Origin: Schistosoma mansoni
Lineage: Eukaryota > Platyhelminthes > Trematoda > Strigeidida > Schistosomatidae
Length of the DNA: 64,000 nucleotides
Direction of reading: 5' to 3'
NCBI RefSeq assembly: GCF_000237925.1
Contig: NC_031496.1
Span: 17,132,245-17,196,244 of the forward strand
This document shows positions 46,472-59,460 of this stretch, one piece after another. Both the position numbers and the translations under genes were made by a program. Numbering within the stretch: the stretch's first letter is position 1; each line of letters starts with the position of its first letter. Below the pieces are notes generated by a model. It was not told where the DNA came from, searched no databases, and saw only the letters and a program-made list of their open reading frames with translations.

Positions 46472-48478
46472 AATTACGCCTGTTACTCTTAATGGAGCAT
46501 AGGCCCCCGACCAGCATTCTCCAATCCACTCTGTCCTGGGCCTTCCTTTCTAGTTCTATCTAATTTTTTTCATTCTTCTCATGTATGTCTCCAATCCTCG
46601 GAGCAATGTGTTCTTCGGTCTTCTTCTTTTTCTTTGGCCTTCAGGATTCCATGTGATGGCTTGTCTTGTGACGCAGTTGGTGCTTTCTTCAATGTGTGTC
46701 CTATCCACTTCTTGCGCTTCCTCCTGATTTCTTCCTCCGCTGGAATCTGATTTGTTGTCTCCCACAGTAACTTATTGCTGATAGTGTCTGGCCATCGGAC
46801 CCGAAGTATCTTGCGTAGACAACTGTTAATAAACACTTGTATCTTCTGGATAATGGCTTTCGTAGTTCTCCACGTCTCCGCCCCATACAGTAGAACTGTC
46901 TTGACATTTGTATTGAAAATTCTAACCTTGGTGTTGGTTGACAATTGTTTTGAGTTCCAGATGTTTTTCAGTTGTAAGTATGCTGCTCTTGCTTTGCCGA
47001 TCCTCGCCCTCACATCTGCATCAGATCCACCGTGTTCATCAATGATGCTGCCCAGATATATAAAGGTTTCCACATCTTCCAAAGCTTCTCCGTCAAGTGT
47101 AATTTGACTGGTGCATATTGTATTGTGTCGGAGAGTCTTGCTTTTCTCTTTGTTTATATCGAGACCTACTGCCTCTGAGGCTGCTGCTACACTGGTCGTT
47201 TTCTCCTGCATTTGTTGTTGCGTTTGTGATAGAAGAGCCAGATCATCCGCGAAGTCTAAATCGTCCAGCTACATCCCAGCTGTTCATAGTATCCCGTGCT
47301 TTCCTCCAGATGTTGACGTCTTCATGATCCAGTCGATCACCGGGAGAAAGAGAGAGGTGAGAGTAAGCAACCTTGTCTGACACCGGTCTTTACCCCGAAT
47401 GAGTCGGTGAATTGTCCTCCATGCACGATTTGGCAGTTTATCCATCATAGGAGTCCCGCATGATATTGACTATCTTCTCAGGCACGCCGTAGTGTCGAAG
47501 AAGCCTCCATAGTGTTGTCCTGTCCACACTATCAAATGATTTCTCGTTGTCAATGAAGTTGATGTAGAGTGATGAATTCCACTCAGTTGATTGTTCCAAA
47601 ATGATCTGCAGAGTTGCGATTTGGTCAGTACAAGATCGATCCTTACGGAATCCAGCCTGTGGATCTCGAAGTTGGGAGTCTACGGAGTCCCTCATTCTGT
47701 TTAACAATACCCTGTTGAAGACGTTTCCTAGTATTGAGAAAAGATTGATGCCGCTGTAGTTAACACACTTGCTGAGATCGCCTTTCTTTGGTATTTTGAT
47801 CAGAAGTCCTTCTTTCCAGTCTGTTGATACTTGTTCTTCATCCCAAATCTTACTGAAGAGAATGTGGAGTATCTCTGCAGTTACTGCCACATCTGCTCAC
47901 AATGCCTCTGCTGGAATGTTGTCTGGTCCTGCTGCTTTGACGCTCTTGATTTGTCTGATAGCTATGCTGATCTCTTCAATTGTTGGTGGAACAACATCGA
48001 TTGGGAGGTCGGTGGGTGCTGCTTTGATGTTGGGTGGGTTTAGTGGAGCTGGTCGATTCAAGAGTTCTTTGAAGTGTTCTACCCACCTATTTCTCTGTTT
48101 TGTGATGTTGGTGACTACCTTGTCTTCCTTGATTTTCACTGGTCGTTTTGGTTTGCGATAATTTACAGTGAGCGTCTTTGTTGTATCATACAATTGTCTC
48201 CTGTTTCCTTCTCTTGCAGCCTTTCCCTCCATCATTGCCAGATCTTGCACATATTTACGTTTGTTGGTTCTGACGCTCCTCTTCATTTACTTGTTTGCTT
48301 CTATGTATTCGGCTTGTGCCTTGGTTTTCTCTGTTCTTGTTCGTCTGATATTTATTCCTGCCTTCTTGTTCCTCCTGGTAGGAGATCAGTGCCCGAAAAT
48401 TCAGTCGACGAGAACGTTATTTCCAACAGTAGGTTTATGATACAGATATGGTCGATTTGGTTCTGTGTAGTGTGGTTA
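46472..48478 (-). mobile_element. RTE-clade LINE, 5'-truncated copy
   Basis: A second, separately diverged RTE copy on the minus strand, within the spacer of the large inverted repeat. It runs from the end of the endonuclease (TQNQIDHICI, about 48475) through the linker (48286-47897), RT (47890-47438 with FRKDRSCTDQIATLQI and FIDNEKSFDSVDRTTLWRLL), an intact [16 protein letters not shown] box (about 47265-47220), and the C-terminal block (47211-46579: [34 protein letters not shown]) to the tail at 46472. An in-frame TAG before LDDLDFADD and several frame changes break it. Confidence 0.88.
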
Positions 48479-48869
48479 TTACAGTAATTCTTGATCTTTA
48501 CCTAAAACACTTTCCTTGTATATTTCAGGATCTGTAATTGATCTGAACTTCATTTATTGAAACAAGGTTTGGATGTATGTATGAACCACTCACTTTTCAC
48601 GAATGAGTAAAACAATTACCACCAAATCCATTGGGAAACTGTAAACAACTGTAAAGAATGTTGAGAAATGACGACTTATCAGCAAACTGGCTTCCAAAGA
48701 CACTGAATACTTTATGGAAATTTTAACCATTGCACATTTTTGACTAGATGAAATTGGCATTTATGAGTCATTCAGCTACAACGTGGGACCAGGCACATTT
48801 ATGCATCGGTCTAAGTTGCCATACCTCGTTAGCACAACAAGATCAACACCAAATTCATAGAAATAGTTA
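48479..48869. other. No recognised gene
   Basis: AT-rich stretch between two LINE fragments; nothing identified. Confidence 0.5.
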
Positions 48870-49605
48870 ATTTATTGGTGGTAATGTATAAAAGAAAGGT
48901 TGTATATAAGGATATAGCACAGGAAGAAAGAAATATATGAAGCAATTTTAATCTCATAGTTTAAAGGAAGACAAAGTGTGTATATGACTACGCCATCGTG
49001 ATCGATTCTGAGCCATGTCACCCAGAGTGTCCAATCATTGGTTACGATAGTCGCGCGGACCCCAACCAAGTAGTCTGCACCTACCAACATGGCTCAGACT
49101 AGAAGTTAGTGACTACATGCTCTGATGCCATGTTTTGGTTTGGCCGCCCCTAACTCTCTTTCAACCATCCCCAACACTAGTCAGCATAGCGCATCGTGGT
49201 AATCGGTGTTCAGGCATATGTAACACGTGGCCTAACCATCTCAGTTGATGAACATTCATCACCTCATCAACTGATTTACCATCATTCCCTAATACCCTGA
49301 GTCTAACCTCACTATTACTTACCCGGTTATCCCAGCAGATGCGAGCAATATTTCTAAAACATCTATGGTCAAATACTAGTAACTTACAAGTATCTTCTAC
49401 CCTTAATGGACACGTTTTGCAGCCGTAAAGTAGAACAGAGCGAACTGCTGCACAGTATACTCGTCTCTTAATTGATAGACGGATATCTCGTCTTCGCCAT
49501 AGGTGACGTAAGTTGGCAAAAGCCAAACGAGCTTGTTGAATCTGTGCTGAGATTTCGTCAGACACCAACCCGTTAGGGCTGTTCAAACTTCCAAGATAAG
49601 TGAAG
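48870..49605 (-). mobile_element. LINE 3' fragment of another family
   Basis: An open 141-codon stretch (49586-49161) encodes the C-terminal region downstream of a reverse transcriptase: SPNGLVSDEISAQIQQARLA, LRHLWRRRDIRLSIKRRVYC, VRSVLLYGCKTCPLRVED, and LRWLGHVLHMPEHRLPRCAM. The frame breaks near 49161 and homologous-looking 3' sequence continues to about 48870. This is a third LINE family here, distinct from the RTE copies; the RT core is missing through 5' truncation. Confidence 0.8.
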
Positions 49606-50940
49606 TTGTCGACGTGATATCTTTACTTGACCTCGGCTTTCCGAGGACAGAAACTTACTCAAATTTCTGATTAGATTCGGCCTTGAAGAATGCTTTTGAA
49701 ACTACATTCACTTATCTGAGATAATACTAGTTGATACATGATTAAAGTTTAAGTTCAATATCTCAATAAAAATTTGTGCAAGTAATCAATTTTTGTTCCA
49801 TGTTCAGTCAATAACTCGACGGTGTTAACGTGTAGAGACGTCGATCGCATTTGAACCTGCTATATTTTTTATTACTTTTAAGTCTAAATTTACTTCACAT
49901 TGAGTGGCGCTTTCCTATCACATCTTGAGTTGTCAAAGTGATTTCGCTTTGTATGTATTCTGGTACATGTACAGAATTAACTGTGAATCCTAGTCCGTGA
50001 AAGAAAATATAAACGTGGATCGATACTGTTTTAGTGACTTACATTGAATCTTTCACGTACTATATTCACATTTTCAGCAAAAATGTCACAACCAGGGACT
50101 CGATGAGTAAGATGACATGGCTAAGAATCATACCCAGTAACGCGGATATATTCAGTCTATATCTTTCCTCAGATATTGAGTCCCGAAATTTCCTTATTTT
50201 TTCTTTCTGCTAATAATATCTGAGGGTTTTTATTACTGCTGATATTATTATTAGTGCTACTAGTCTAAGACTAGTTTTAAAGAGTTTATCTATCTGTGCA
50301 AATACGGTGTGGTGAATTTGACTGATTCAGATGTGTCCTAGGTTCGTCGTTGGACATTAATGTTATACTTGAGGTATCAATCATCATTAAATATTTGGGA
50401 TAAATAAAGATATCGCTTTAGTGAAATAACAGAATAGAATAATGGAACAATTACAAAATAAGTGTTAATGAATTTTAGATGAGGTCTAGGTGGTTGATAT
50501 TTACAATCCATCGTGACTGAACAAATTGGTTAACAATAAAAATCAGTCACACATATGCTCCCAGCTGTATTTAATATAATCATGTTGACTAAGATCATAA
50601 TTGACGGTGAATAATATGTTAGTATTTCATATGTGAACACCAAACACTCCATTAGTTCAGAAACATTTAGACTATTGACTCGTATTAGATAGGATATTAT
50701 GAATGATGGAAGCAGATTTTCGGTATTATATTTGTTTTGATTTACTGCTGGTACTGGGCAATATCTGCATGTTCTGAAAACTCCAATAAACGCAAATCTC
50801 ATGTTTTAAATGTGAACGTTGGGTATACTAAAAAATAAAGAACAACAAATTAGAATTTAGAAATTGTTAACAATCAAGTTCAAAATGTTGTTCAGTTAGT
50901 GATAAAACGCTTTTCTAGAGCAATACTTATATCGTGACAA
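49606..50940. other. Spacer of the inverted repeat, unassigned part
   Basis: No recognised gene. A 90-codon ORF (50802-50530, minus) has no family motif. Confidence 0.5.
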
Positions 50941-53342
50941 AACATGATAGAAAGTGTGAACAAGTGATAGGTCAATGAAAACGATAAGTAATTCGAGTAA
51001 GTAATGGAAGTGAATTAGTGAGACATTGACACTGACCACCGTTGAATATGTAATGAAAAACATAACTCAACTATGGTGTTTCTCTTAATAACTATTTTCG
51101 AAGACTATCTGATGTACTTCATTAAAATTATGGTCATATGTGACGGAGCGAATTTGAAAGAGAAATAATTGTTTAATAATACACTTTGAAGAAATATTAA
51201 GAATCTAAGAAAATTCATCAAGAATAATAAAACTTGTGATTTTCATATATTTTGTTGTCTGATTCTACAGACAAATTGATGTCTTTAATTACGGGGTCAA
51301 AATATTTACGTGAATTTTTACTTCTTTTGATCGTACAATTATGTATGTTAGCCAATTAGTTAAGAGTAAATAATAAACTTTATAAAATTGTCTAGTGTGT
51401 GTATTTTGAATTAGACTTAAATGATACTGAGTTCTGTTTCCAAATAATTGATCATATGCACGCTCACTCACAAGTTTGTTGTCTTTCTTCGTATCTCCGA
51501 TACAACGCGTGTTGATGTGTCTTGGATGAGAGGCGTGATATTATGAATGATATCCGGATTTCATTGAAATTCTTATTGATATAGTGACAGTGAGAAGAAC
51601 TGGAAGAACAGGAATGTATATTTCAATTAAACTCTAAATAAAATTGTTTACACCATTCATCTGTCTCTTAAGTTAATTATCTGCTTTAGTAATAAATCTT
51701 TCTTTGAAGATTGCCAATAATTTTTTTCACTTGATTGTTCTTATATTACTTAAAAATACTGCATAATGAAATAGATAAAACTCTATACTTTCACTTTTTC
51801 AATTATTTCATTTCGTAAACAAGTTTTCAACTGTGTTTGGACAGTGTCTTCTGTCCACCTAGTGTGTGGTCAACTTTTCCTTTACCCTATATTCTATTAT
51901 TTTTGTGTCGCGTGTTGTTAACAAGATGACGTACTGTCGTTTCACCAGTGATAACTGCTTCATGGTACTGTGTGAGACAAATTCACTACGATAGTCTATT
52001 TTCAATGAAGCTCTAGTAGAGCAAGTGAAACTTAAACAAACTCACATAGGTACTCGAAAGGGAACTGAATGCCGTATTTGTTGTTGCTTTTGTTGTTTGG
52101 AAATTAACACTGAAGTTTATTACCAGCAATGCATCCTTCATTTTGCAAACCTACAACATTATTGCGATGTTGACGGTTTTCAAACATGTTCACCAAGTAT
52201 TTGAACATTAACGAGAAGAACATATACAATCTGAATACTCTAAGTCAGTTAATCATGTGGAGTGTAGGACCTGACACATGTGTGTGAGCCTGTTGAATTC
52301 GCCATGCCACACAAGAATGGTTAGATAAAAATGTCATTGTAGAATCGGTATTAGTATAAGTAGTAGCAGAAAACACCATTTATACATTTGAGATGGTGAG
52401 AATGAATTCATGGGATAGACGAAAGATCTCAATAAATGGTTGGCATGTATTAACACATGTTATATTCATTTATGTTGTTCATCCACTTATGGAGAAGAAC
52501 AAGGCAGTCGTGTTTTTACAAATCAAACGCTTGTATTACTCGAAGTCACGTGAAACAAAATCATATGGTATTAGAAATGTATTGTTAATCATTTGACCTA
52601 ATCATCTCGAGGGAATAATGGCAAACGACATTTGAGTGACACTGATTGTTTGCTGAGCTTGTGTATCATGTATTGATAGTATTAGACCAAAATGACCTGA
52701 ATATGATTTACAAATATATGCCTGTTGTAAAACTCCAACTCATCAATCTTTCATCATAAACTGATATCACTAGTTGTGTTCAGATCGTTCAGTAGGGAAG
52801 TGGTTAACTGACTATAATTGTTTTATAGTGTAAATCACCTTTATTTGTCAACGGTCTTTTGTATATAATTCTGGATAAATTCAAAGGAATTTTATTTCCG
52901 GACATTATACATCCTAGTTGCTTTCTGAGACAAGAGAAACTGAGTTTAAATCTGAAGGTTCATCTGTCAAGAATATTCTCCGTTTACTACTTGATGCTGT
53001 TAATCGGATTGTGTCGTACATGCTGACAAGTTAACATCCTATCGGAAAGTCAACTGAGTACTTTTATTGCAAATATAACTGAAGTTTAAATCAAATCTAC
53101 AACTGTTTTTTAGTCATACTATGGTGTGGGTTACTTGTAGCAACATAATTAGTAAATGGTGATGGTCAGGGGTAGAATGTATTTCACTAGAAGATTGATA
53201 AGGAGAGAACGGGAACGGAACGCAATTGGTATGAAAATGCATGAACAATAATAATCGGAGACTATGGATTGATATTTGCAGAAGGAAGTGTCAAGATTGA
53301 GATAATTGATTGTTATTTTGCAAATTAACTTTTTATTGTATG
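50941..53342 (-). repeat. Large inverted repeat, right arm (2,402 bp)
   Basis: Reverse complement of 43425-45826 with no net insertion or deletion. It carries the same two small ORFs (51471-51289 minus and 52393-52596 plus). Fragments of this arm recur at 55540-55812 (matching 51354-51626) and 59461-60012 (matching 52165-52639 and a later piece), in the same orientation. Confidence 0.92.
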
Positions 53343-53739
53343 CTTGTCATATTTATTAAGAATGTCATTTGAGAATAATGGTTTATTATAAAAATCAGCA
53401 ATTTTCAAGATTGTTCCCGATTTCCGATCATAATTTGATTCTTTCGACCTACTTTTACCTTTTTATGAGAAATCCCATCAGTATTCTACGAATCATTAGG
53501 ACAGCCATTATCTGCTAAAATAACATAAGAAATCTGATAAGTTGTTTCATTAGAAACTTTTGACTAACAATGATTCTGAGTTCCGTTTGATACTCTTTAG
53601 TTGATTGCGCTGCTCCAATCATTTTTTGAATGCTAGTCCCTCCATCTTTCTCGCCAAATTTTACGTGAAAAATAGGTCTGTTTTGGCTAGAGTTTATTTT
53701 CAGAGTTATGCAAGGCTAACAAGGCTTCATTTATTTCTT
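53343..53739. other. No recognised gene
   Basis: AT-rich flank of the right arm. Confidence 0.5.
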
Positions 53740-54480
53740 GACTGAGACATGACTCTATACTTTCTGCGTCAACAATGAAGTCGTGGAATGAACGAATATG
53801 AATATTACCCTCCTTAATCTTGGATGAAGATAAATAATCACTGGAGATGTCCAACTTAATAAAATTCGAACTGTAGGGTTTATCATCACTAAAGTCAAAA
53901 CAAACAGTAGCTCTACAGACCTATCTAATGTGTCCCATTTTAATACATTCAACCCTTATACCGTGAAGAAATACACAAAGTACGTGAGTGAGATCTACCA
54001 CAGGATAAACATTTGCTAAACCTGTGCTGATCTCCGTAATCTTCTTTGGAACTCTTCGATGAATTATTATCCGCATGGCCTTGGACACGCATTGGACTAG
54101 GATAACCAGGTAGCTTAGTAGAATTCCCAATGTCTTGACGAATCATTTTATGAAATTTTGCTGCTTTACGACATTCGAAACTGGCACATTCCATATGATT
54201 TAGTGGCAGTTCTTTAAGAGTTGCGTAGGGAAATGAAATAAGCTTGTCTAGTAATGCCAAAGTTTCTAGTAAGCTGTAGACATCTTTTCCTATGAATGTG
54301 AGTAACTGAACCAATCTCTTCGTTGTTCTTAACATAGTTCCTAGTCATACTTCGGATGTCAAACCTTAACATATAATCTTCTAAAGCTTCAGAATTTGAA
54401 TGTATATCCAACTGTTCAATCACAGTCTTAATCGCGAAGCCGATATGATAATTGGAAGTATTAGAAATAATGTACTAACT
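53740..54480 (-). mobile_element. Gypsy-type LTR-retrotransposon fossil (gag fragment)
   Basis: The minus strand holds a capsid-like segment (about 54420-54150) followed by a nucleocapsid zinc-knuckle region around 54000-53920 (CLSCGRSHSRTLC and a following CCHC-like module) and a short stretch that may be the start of the protease region. The order fits a Gypsy gag as found in schistosome elements. It is broken in several places, and no pol or LTR was recognised next to it. It looks old. Confidence 0.6.
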
Positions 54481-55539
54481 AGGAATCCTCGAAACAGTGA
54501 AATTTACGGCAAGTAGAATTAGATGAGTACAAACGAGCGTACTGAATTTGGAATACGAAACCAGGAGACAATCAAGTCCAAAGGAATCATTAGTTTGTAC
54601 AAATACCACGCACATGCCCGATTGCTTCTGTGCATGAGCATCGTTGGTTTCGAGATTACCTGTCTCATTGTAACAGACCGAGGTTTTTCATCGTCGTCCG
54701 GCCTGACTATTTTTTTACTTCCACGAAATCGGTTCGTTGCTAGTCCCAGTAGGGGCATAACTAGTTAACGGCATCAGCTTATGAGTTAGTTGAATGTACG
54801 GGCTTGCTTAAGATCGACTTATATATGCTTGATATTTCAAAATTGTTTCGACTCTGTTTTCGAGAGGCTTGATACTTTTAGTATCAGCGATATTCTAATG
54901 AAGGTGCGGTATGTAAAGGCGTGGGAAAACACTCAGTTGGTCTAAATTGGATAAAAATAATGATTCTGTGAATATATTTTTCAACAGCAGGAACCTGGCT
55001 ATATATTTTCGCCGAATCGATTTGAAGCGTACAGTTAGACTTCCCGAAATACCCGCTACATTGTAGATATTTGGTGGAGAAGAACGGTTTAAGGATATTT
55101 TCCCTCACAGGTTTTGATAATAAACCAGGAAAAGTAAAACACATATCTAAAATATAGAGGTTAAAACAAGGACAAACATGAAGGGTGGTCTCTAGATTGT
55201 GGGAGTACAAAATCGCATACAAGGATGCTCTACGTATGACGGAACCAGGAGATTCTTCTGTCAGAAAATTTCAAGTAAAGCAGATGGAATACAAAGTGAG
55301 ATGATTGTTTCACGTGATCTGTAGCGAGATTCAGAATCGATGCCTTACTCAAGGCATACAGCTACGATTGTCCGTTAAAACTAACAGGGTCAGAACTAAT
55401 TTTGGATTTTCACGAACTGACTTATTGTGAGGTGTTAATTCTGACTAAAAAGTAACTAGTACCATGTAATCTTACGCTATCAATGGGTTTTTTAAATCTA
55501 GAACAATAGACAGCTTTAATTAATCATTAGATGGTAACT
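54481..55539. other. No recognised gene
   Basis: GC-richer than average. ORFs at 54758-54519 (79 codons) and 55222-54884 (112 codons), both minus, match no family I recognise. They may belong to the adjacent fossil. Confidence 0.4.
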
Positions 55540-55812
55540 AATTAGTTAAGAGTAAATAATAAACTTTATAAAATTGTCTAGTGTGTGTATTTTGAATTAG
55601 ACTTAAATGATACTGAGTTCTGTTTCCAAATAATTGATCATATGCACGCTCACTCACAAGTTTGTTGTCTTTCTTCGTATCTCCGATACAACGCGTGTTG
55701 ATGTGTCTTGGATGAGAGGCGTGATATTATGAATGATATCCGGATTTCATTGAAATTCTTATTGATATAGTGACAGTGAGAAGAACTGGAAGAATAGGAA
55801 TGTATGTTTCAA
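55540..55812 (+). repeat. Fragment of the large repeat, left of the SLC43 gene
   Basis: Nearly identical to 51354-51626 of the right arm, same length (273 bp) and orientation, with only a few substitutions. It ends abruptly at TGTATGTTTCAA. Confidence 0.9.
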
Positions 55813-56873
55813 CTCCATTTTTGCTGAAGTTACTACCATTACATGTATCCGAATATTATTTTTTTCTTATATATTGGTTTTTACTTTTGCTTTGACACTC
55901 AGATTTCAATATTATAGCGTATAGCCCCCTATTTGTGGTACATGTTGTATTTTTACCATGCATATAGTTTCTTCTGTTAGCAGATGGGAACATTTGGGAA
56001 TAGTTTCCAAAATAAATAGTTAGACATCAGTTCATCAATGAGTCTGACCTTATAAGTTTTAGCAAACTAAACTACTCGTAGATCCAATTTTATATATTTA
56101 CACCTTTTGTTTGCTCATCCTCGATATTTTAAAGATCTTTCCAATACGTTCAGTAACCCGGCTAGCATTACAAAGCTTTTTCACAAACTGCCTGAAACTT
56201 AATATATTATTGCTCCTTAACACAAAAAATACTTTACTAACTAACCATAGGCTTAATAGATATCTTTAATGTACGATATTTAGGCAAGCTTGATCTGAGA
56301 TTTTTCACAAATCTCCCTTTTACCATTTGGGAATGTCTCGATTGGTAAATAAGAGGAAATATAATATGTATCAATCACCGATCACCCAAATAATTAAAGT
56401 CGTTTTCCTTTAAAGGTTTTATCCTAGTTACTTACAAACCTCGCCTGTTAGCCCTCATGGAGCATAGCCTACCAAGTATAGTTCTTTAACAAACTGTCCT
56501 GAACTCTTGTCCAGTCTCGTAATTTCATTCTCAACTCCTACTGTGTAGACTAAAACTTCGGGCTACTTTTTTTTCTACGAACAGCATGACAGTGATGGAG
56601 TCTTTTAAGTTAATTTCATTTGTCATATGAGACCTTTCACGGGAGCATTTATAAACAGTGGTCATTTTCTGTCCAGCCTTAACCCATTATTATTAAAAGA
56701 AAATACGTTTCAACATCGAACCACAGCATAATTTTTTATTATTAAAAAAATTGACAAAACTTTACACCATAAAAGTTTTTGCAAGATTTAAATATCAAAG
56801 TATTCATATCGAACTTCGGATCTCAATATAAAAATAAAAACAAGTTTTCCATAAGATTTTAACACTGACGGAT
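55813..56873. other. 3' flank of the SLC43-type gene
   Basis: AT-rich. A short stretch at 56436-56475 (CGCCTGTTAGCCCTCATGG...) resembles the very end of an RTE element. A candidate poly-A signal for the gene lies at 56735-56740. Confidence 0.5.
56735..56740 (-). terminator. Candidate poly-A signal of the SLC43-type gene
   Basis: AATAAA on the minus strand, about 134 nt past the stop codon. A second AATAAA overlaps the stop itself (56878-56873) and is less likely to be used. Confidence 0.4.
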
Positions 56874-59327
56874 TTATTGTCTTGCTTTGATCATAAAAAT
56901 GATAGGTGCAATAAATATCCCAATTGATATCGCCATAGTTACAAAATTATCTGTAGATCTGCTAGTTTGACGAAAGGCATTCTGTGAGAGACTTATTAAA
57001 CCAGATACCGCGCTGGTGATGCCATTCAATGTACCGAAATAACGTATTGGGAATGCAGACAGAAGGAAGCTAATGAAGCAACTGAATAAGAGCGATCTCA
57101 ATACAACCAGGAATACAAACGATGCATAGGAAGCTATGTGATTAGGTATAAACATCATTGCACTCAGAGCAACAGCAGAGAGAGCCAATAGACCTAGTCC
57201 TGGGACTAGGCCAAGTGTTAGAGTATAGTACATTTTGTCGGGCATTGCCAAGTCACGTCCCTTGGTGAGCATATTTTGAATTCCTGTTCGAGCCCTTTTA
57301 AGACAGAAGTCAATCATAAGACCAGTAACTGGTGACAGTAAGAAACTCGACATAAAAAATGCTGAGGAGATACTTAATAAATGAGCTGCAAGTGGCTTGT
57401 CGTCAGAATACATATCATTTATGTGTTTTGCTAAGTGAGATAGGTAAAATGAGAAACGAAACAAACCCAAAGTAAACCAAAGATTAATCAGTAAGTATGG
57501 TAAAGAAAAAACACAACTTAATAAAGATGGGTAACGTTTATCCAAAATTGAGGATATTTCTCCATAGATATCCATTTCTCCCGAACTTTCAACTGACGCT
57601 TTCTGTTACAAAACAAATATAAGAAAGACAAACAATAGTAAGCGTCAGTTATGGAAGAAATTTGTTCATATCTGTATTAGATTCTAAGATTTCCTTCAGG
57701 TTCTAGACTATGTATTTCTGTCAAGTTGAATAGATAATGACGAAATGAAACGCAGACGAACACCATGCCCCAGCATACTAAAAATAAATGGTGAACTGTG
57801 AAAGATCGATGAATTCCGATGCACATACCGGGTAAGATTCAGTTATAAAGAAAATGTCATTGCATACCTATTATTCAGAGCTTTCCCAAAGCGTCTTTCT
57901 CTCTCATCAAAAATCCATGTTCACACCCGATGGGGATGAAAACAAATCGTATATGATATGTAAAGCTGGGTGTGACGGATTTCAAACAGACGCGATCTGT
58001 GTAGAATAGGGAGTTTAATGATTCTACTGATTTTGTGGTACATTAACGCTTATTAGAATACGTGATGTGCTTACAAAATTTAAGATTCTGTCGATTTTGA
58101 AATCCTGTCATCCTCACTTTTAATGGTTGTGTTATGGATAGCTTCTACTACAATTAAGACAAGCAGTTTAGTCTATCCTCAATGTGAAATAGCACACCGA
58201 TCATTTCATGAAACTATCTTTTTGTATGTCAGAATATGACAAGTTTGAACTGAATCTACGTAGTAAACGTGTGAAATCTCACAACTGAGACTTCATTGAC
58301 TGCTATTATTCGTGGAGATGTTTAGTAGGAGAACGTAATTCTAAGTTAAACACAAGTAACTATCATTTGAAAAAGCGTTTATAGCACCCGATGTAATCAT
58401 GTCCTACGCGTGTTGCCATTATACTATCTCAGGGAGAAGTGAAACGATAAACATCATTGACAAGGTTTACAACATCGGATGTAGAAAGATTTTTAATCTG
58501 GATGTATTCAGTCGGGTTGCCTCAAACACAGAAATATGTATTGCTGTCTGCAAACATAACATCAGTTGGTAGTCACTCACCTCACATAAATTTTCTTCTT
58601 CTTTGCTGATGGAGGAGAATTTCCCCATATCTTCAGATTTCTGAGTAAGGATAAAAAGTGCCACAAAACTGCCAACAACTACTGAACCGGAAGCCAAAAT
58701 AAGAAACGACCATTTGAATGGGAACATAAGGTAGGTCAACGATAACACATAAGCTATAACCGTACTTGAGTCGTACGCTCCAGACAAAAGCGATATGCAA
58801 AGACCGCGAAACTGTGGGAACATAGAACTGACTTGATGATTGCATATCAAGCTGCATATACTACTTAAGGCGACAAGTATACCGGCAGCGTAGAATAGTG
58901 GCACTCTTTCACCAGTTGTAAATGCAAACAATACGGTACCAACAAAGTACACTACAACTGCCAGCAGTTTTAGTATTCTCAGCCCCACCTTATCCATCAG
59001 TATTCCAGCAAATACAATAAGACACATTTGTGATACCATCCACACATTGAAAACAACTCCGAACATATCATAATGATACATGCATTCTCCTGCCGTACAG
59101 TTGTAAGCGTATACACCAACTGATTTGTAGACTGTTATGAGAGAATTGAAGCCATAATGATAGCCACCAAAGACGAAAACATCGAAGATTGCTAACGCCA
59201 ATCCGAGCCAACGGCGAATTCCCGGCGGGATGACATTGTCAAGTTTCTGACCTATAATAACGAGATAGTTAAAATAAAGCTGTAACGGTGATGATCATTT
59301 TTAAGACTTACATGACCATAGAAGCAT
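56874..59327 (-). CDS. SLC43-type major facilitator transporter, three coding exons
   Basis: Host gene on the minus strand. Exons: 59327-59312 (16 nt, MLLWS plus one base), 59251-58581 (671 nt) and 57602-56874 (729 nt), joined by GT-AG introns of 60 and 978 nt with matching phases. This gives 471 residues, close to the usual 490-570 of the family. An in-frame TAA lies 36 nt upstream of the ATG, supporting this start. Visible features: first membrane span from WLGLALAIFDVFVFGG (residues 20-35), an N-glycosylation site NCT (56-58) in the first loop, MFS motif A GILMDKVGLR (88-97) between spans 2 and 3, six spans in exon 2, a hydrophilic central loop at the exon 2/3 junction (about 210-240), and six more spans in exon 3 with a second motif A-like block (VTGLMIDF). 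SLC43A1/A2 carry neutral amino acids and SLC43A3 purine nucleobases; which applies here cannot be told. No breaks were seen, so it is probably functional at the plasma membrane. Start and exon 1 are inferred from splice signals only. Confidence 0.85.
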
Positions 59328-59460
59328 AACTACCGGAGTTACAAACGGAAAAATAAGACTTTAGGAGATTTTTTGATAGACAAACTTAAATGCCCATAGT
59401 GCGCAAAATCCCAACCTGAATGGATAAGAAAAGGCTGATATTAAACGTGGAACAGTAATA

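Noticed and set aside
43425-53342. A giant DNA transposon with 2.4-kb terminal inverted repeats
   Set aside because: The spacer contains only unrelated decayed LINE pieces, no transposase, and no target duplication flanks the structure.
56436-56540. Another RTE LINE copy
   Set aside because: Only about 40 bp resemble the RTE 3' end; too short to annotate as an element.
58633-58857. 74-codon ORF inside the transporter exon
   Set aside because: Alternative-frame shadow of exon 2 of the SLC43-type gene.
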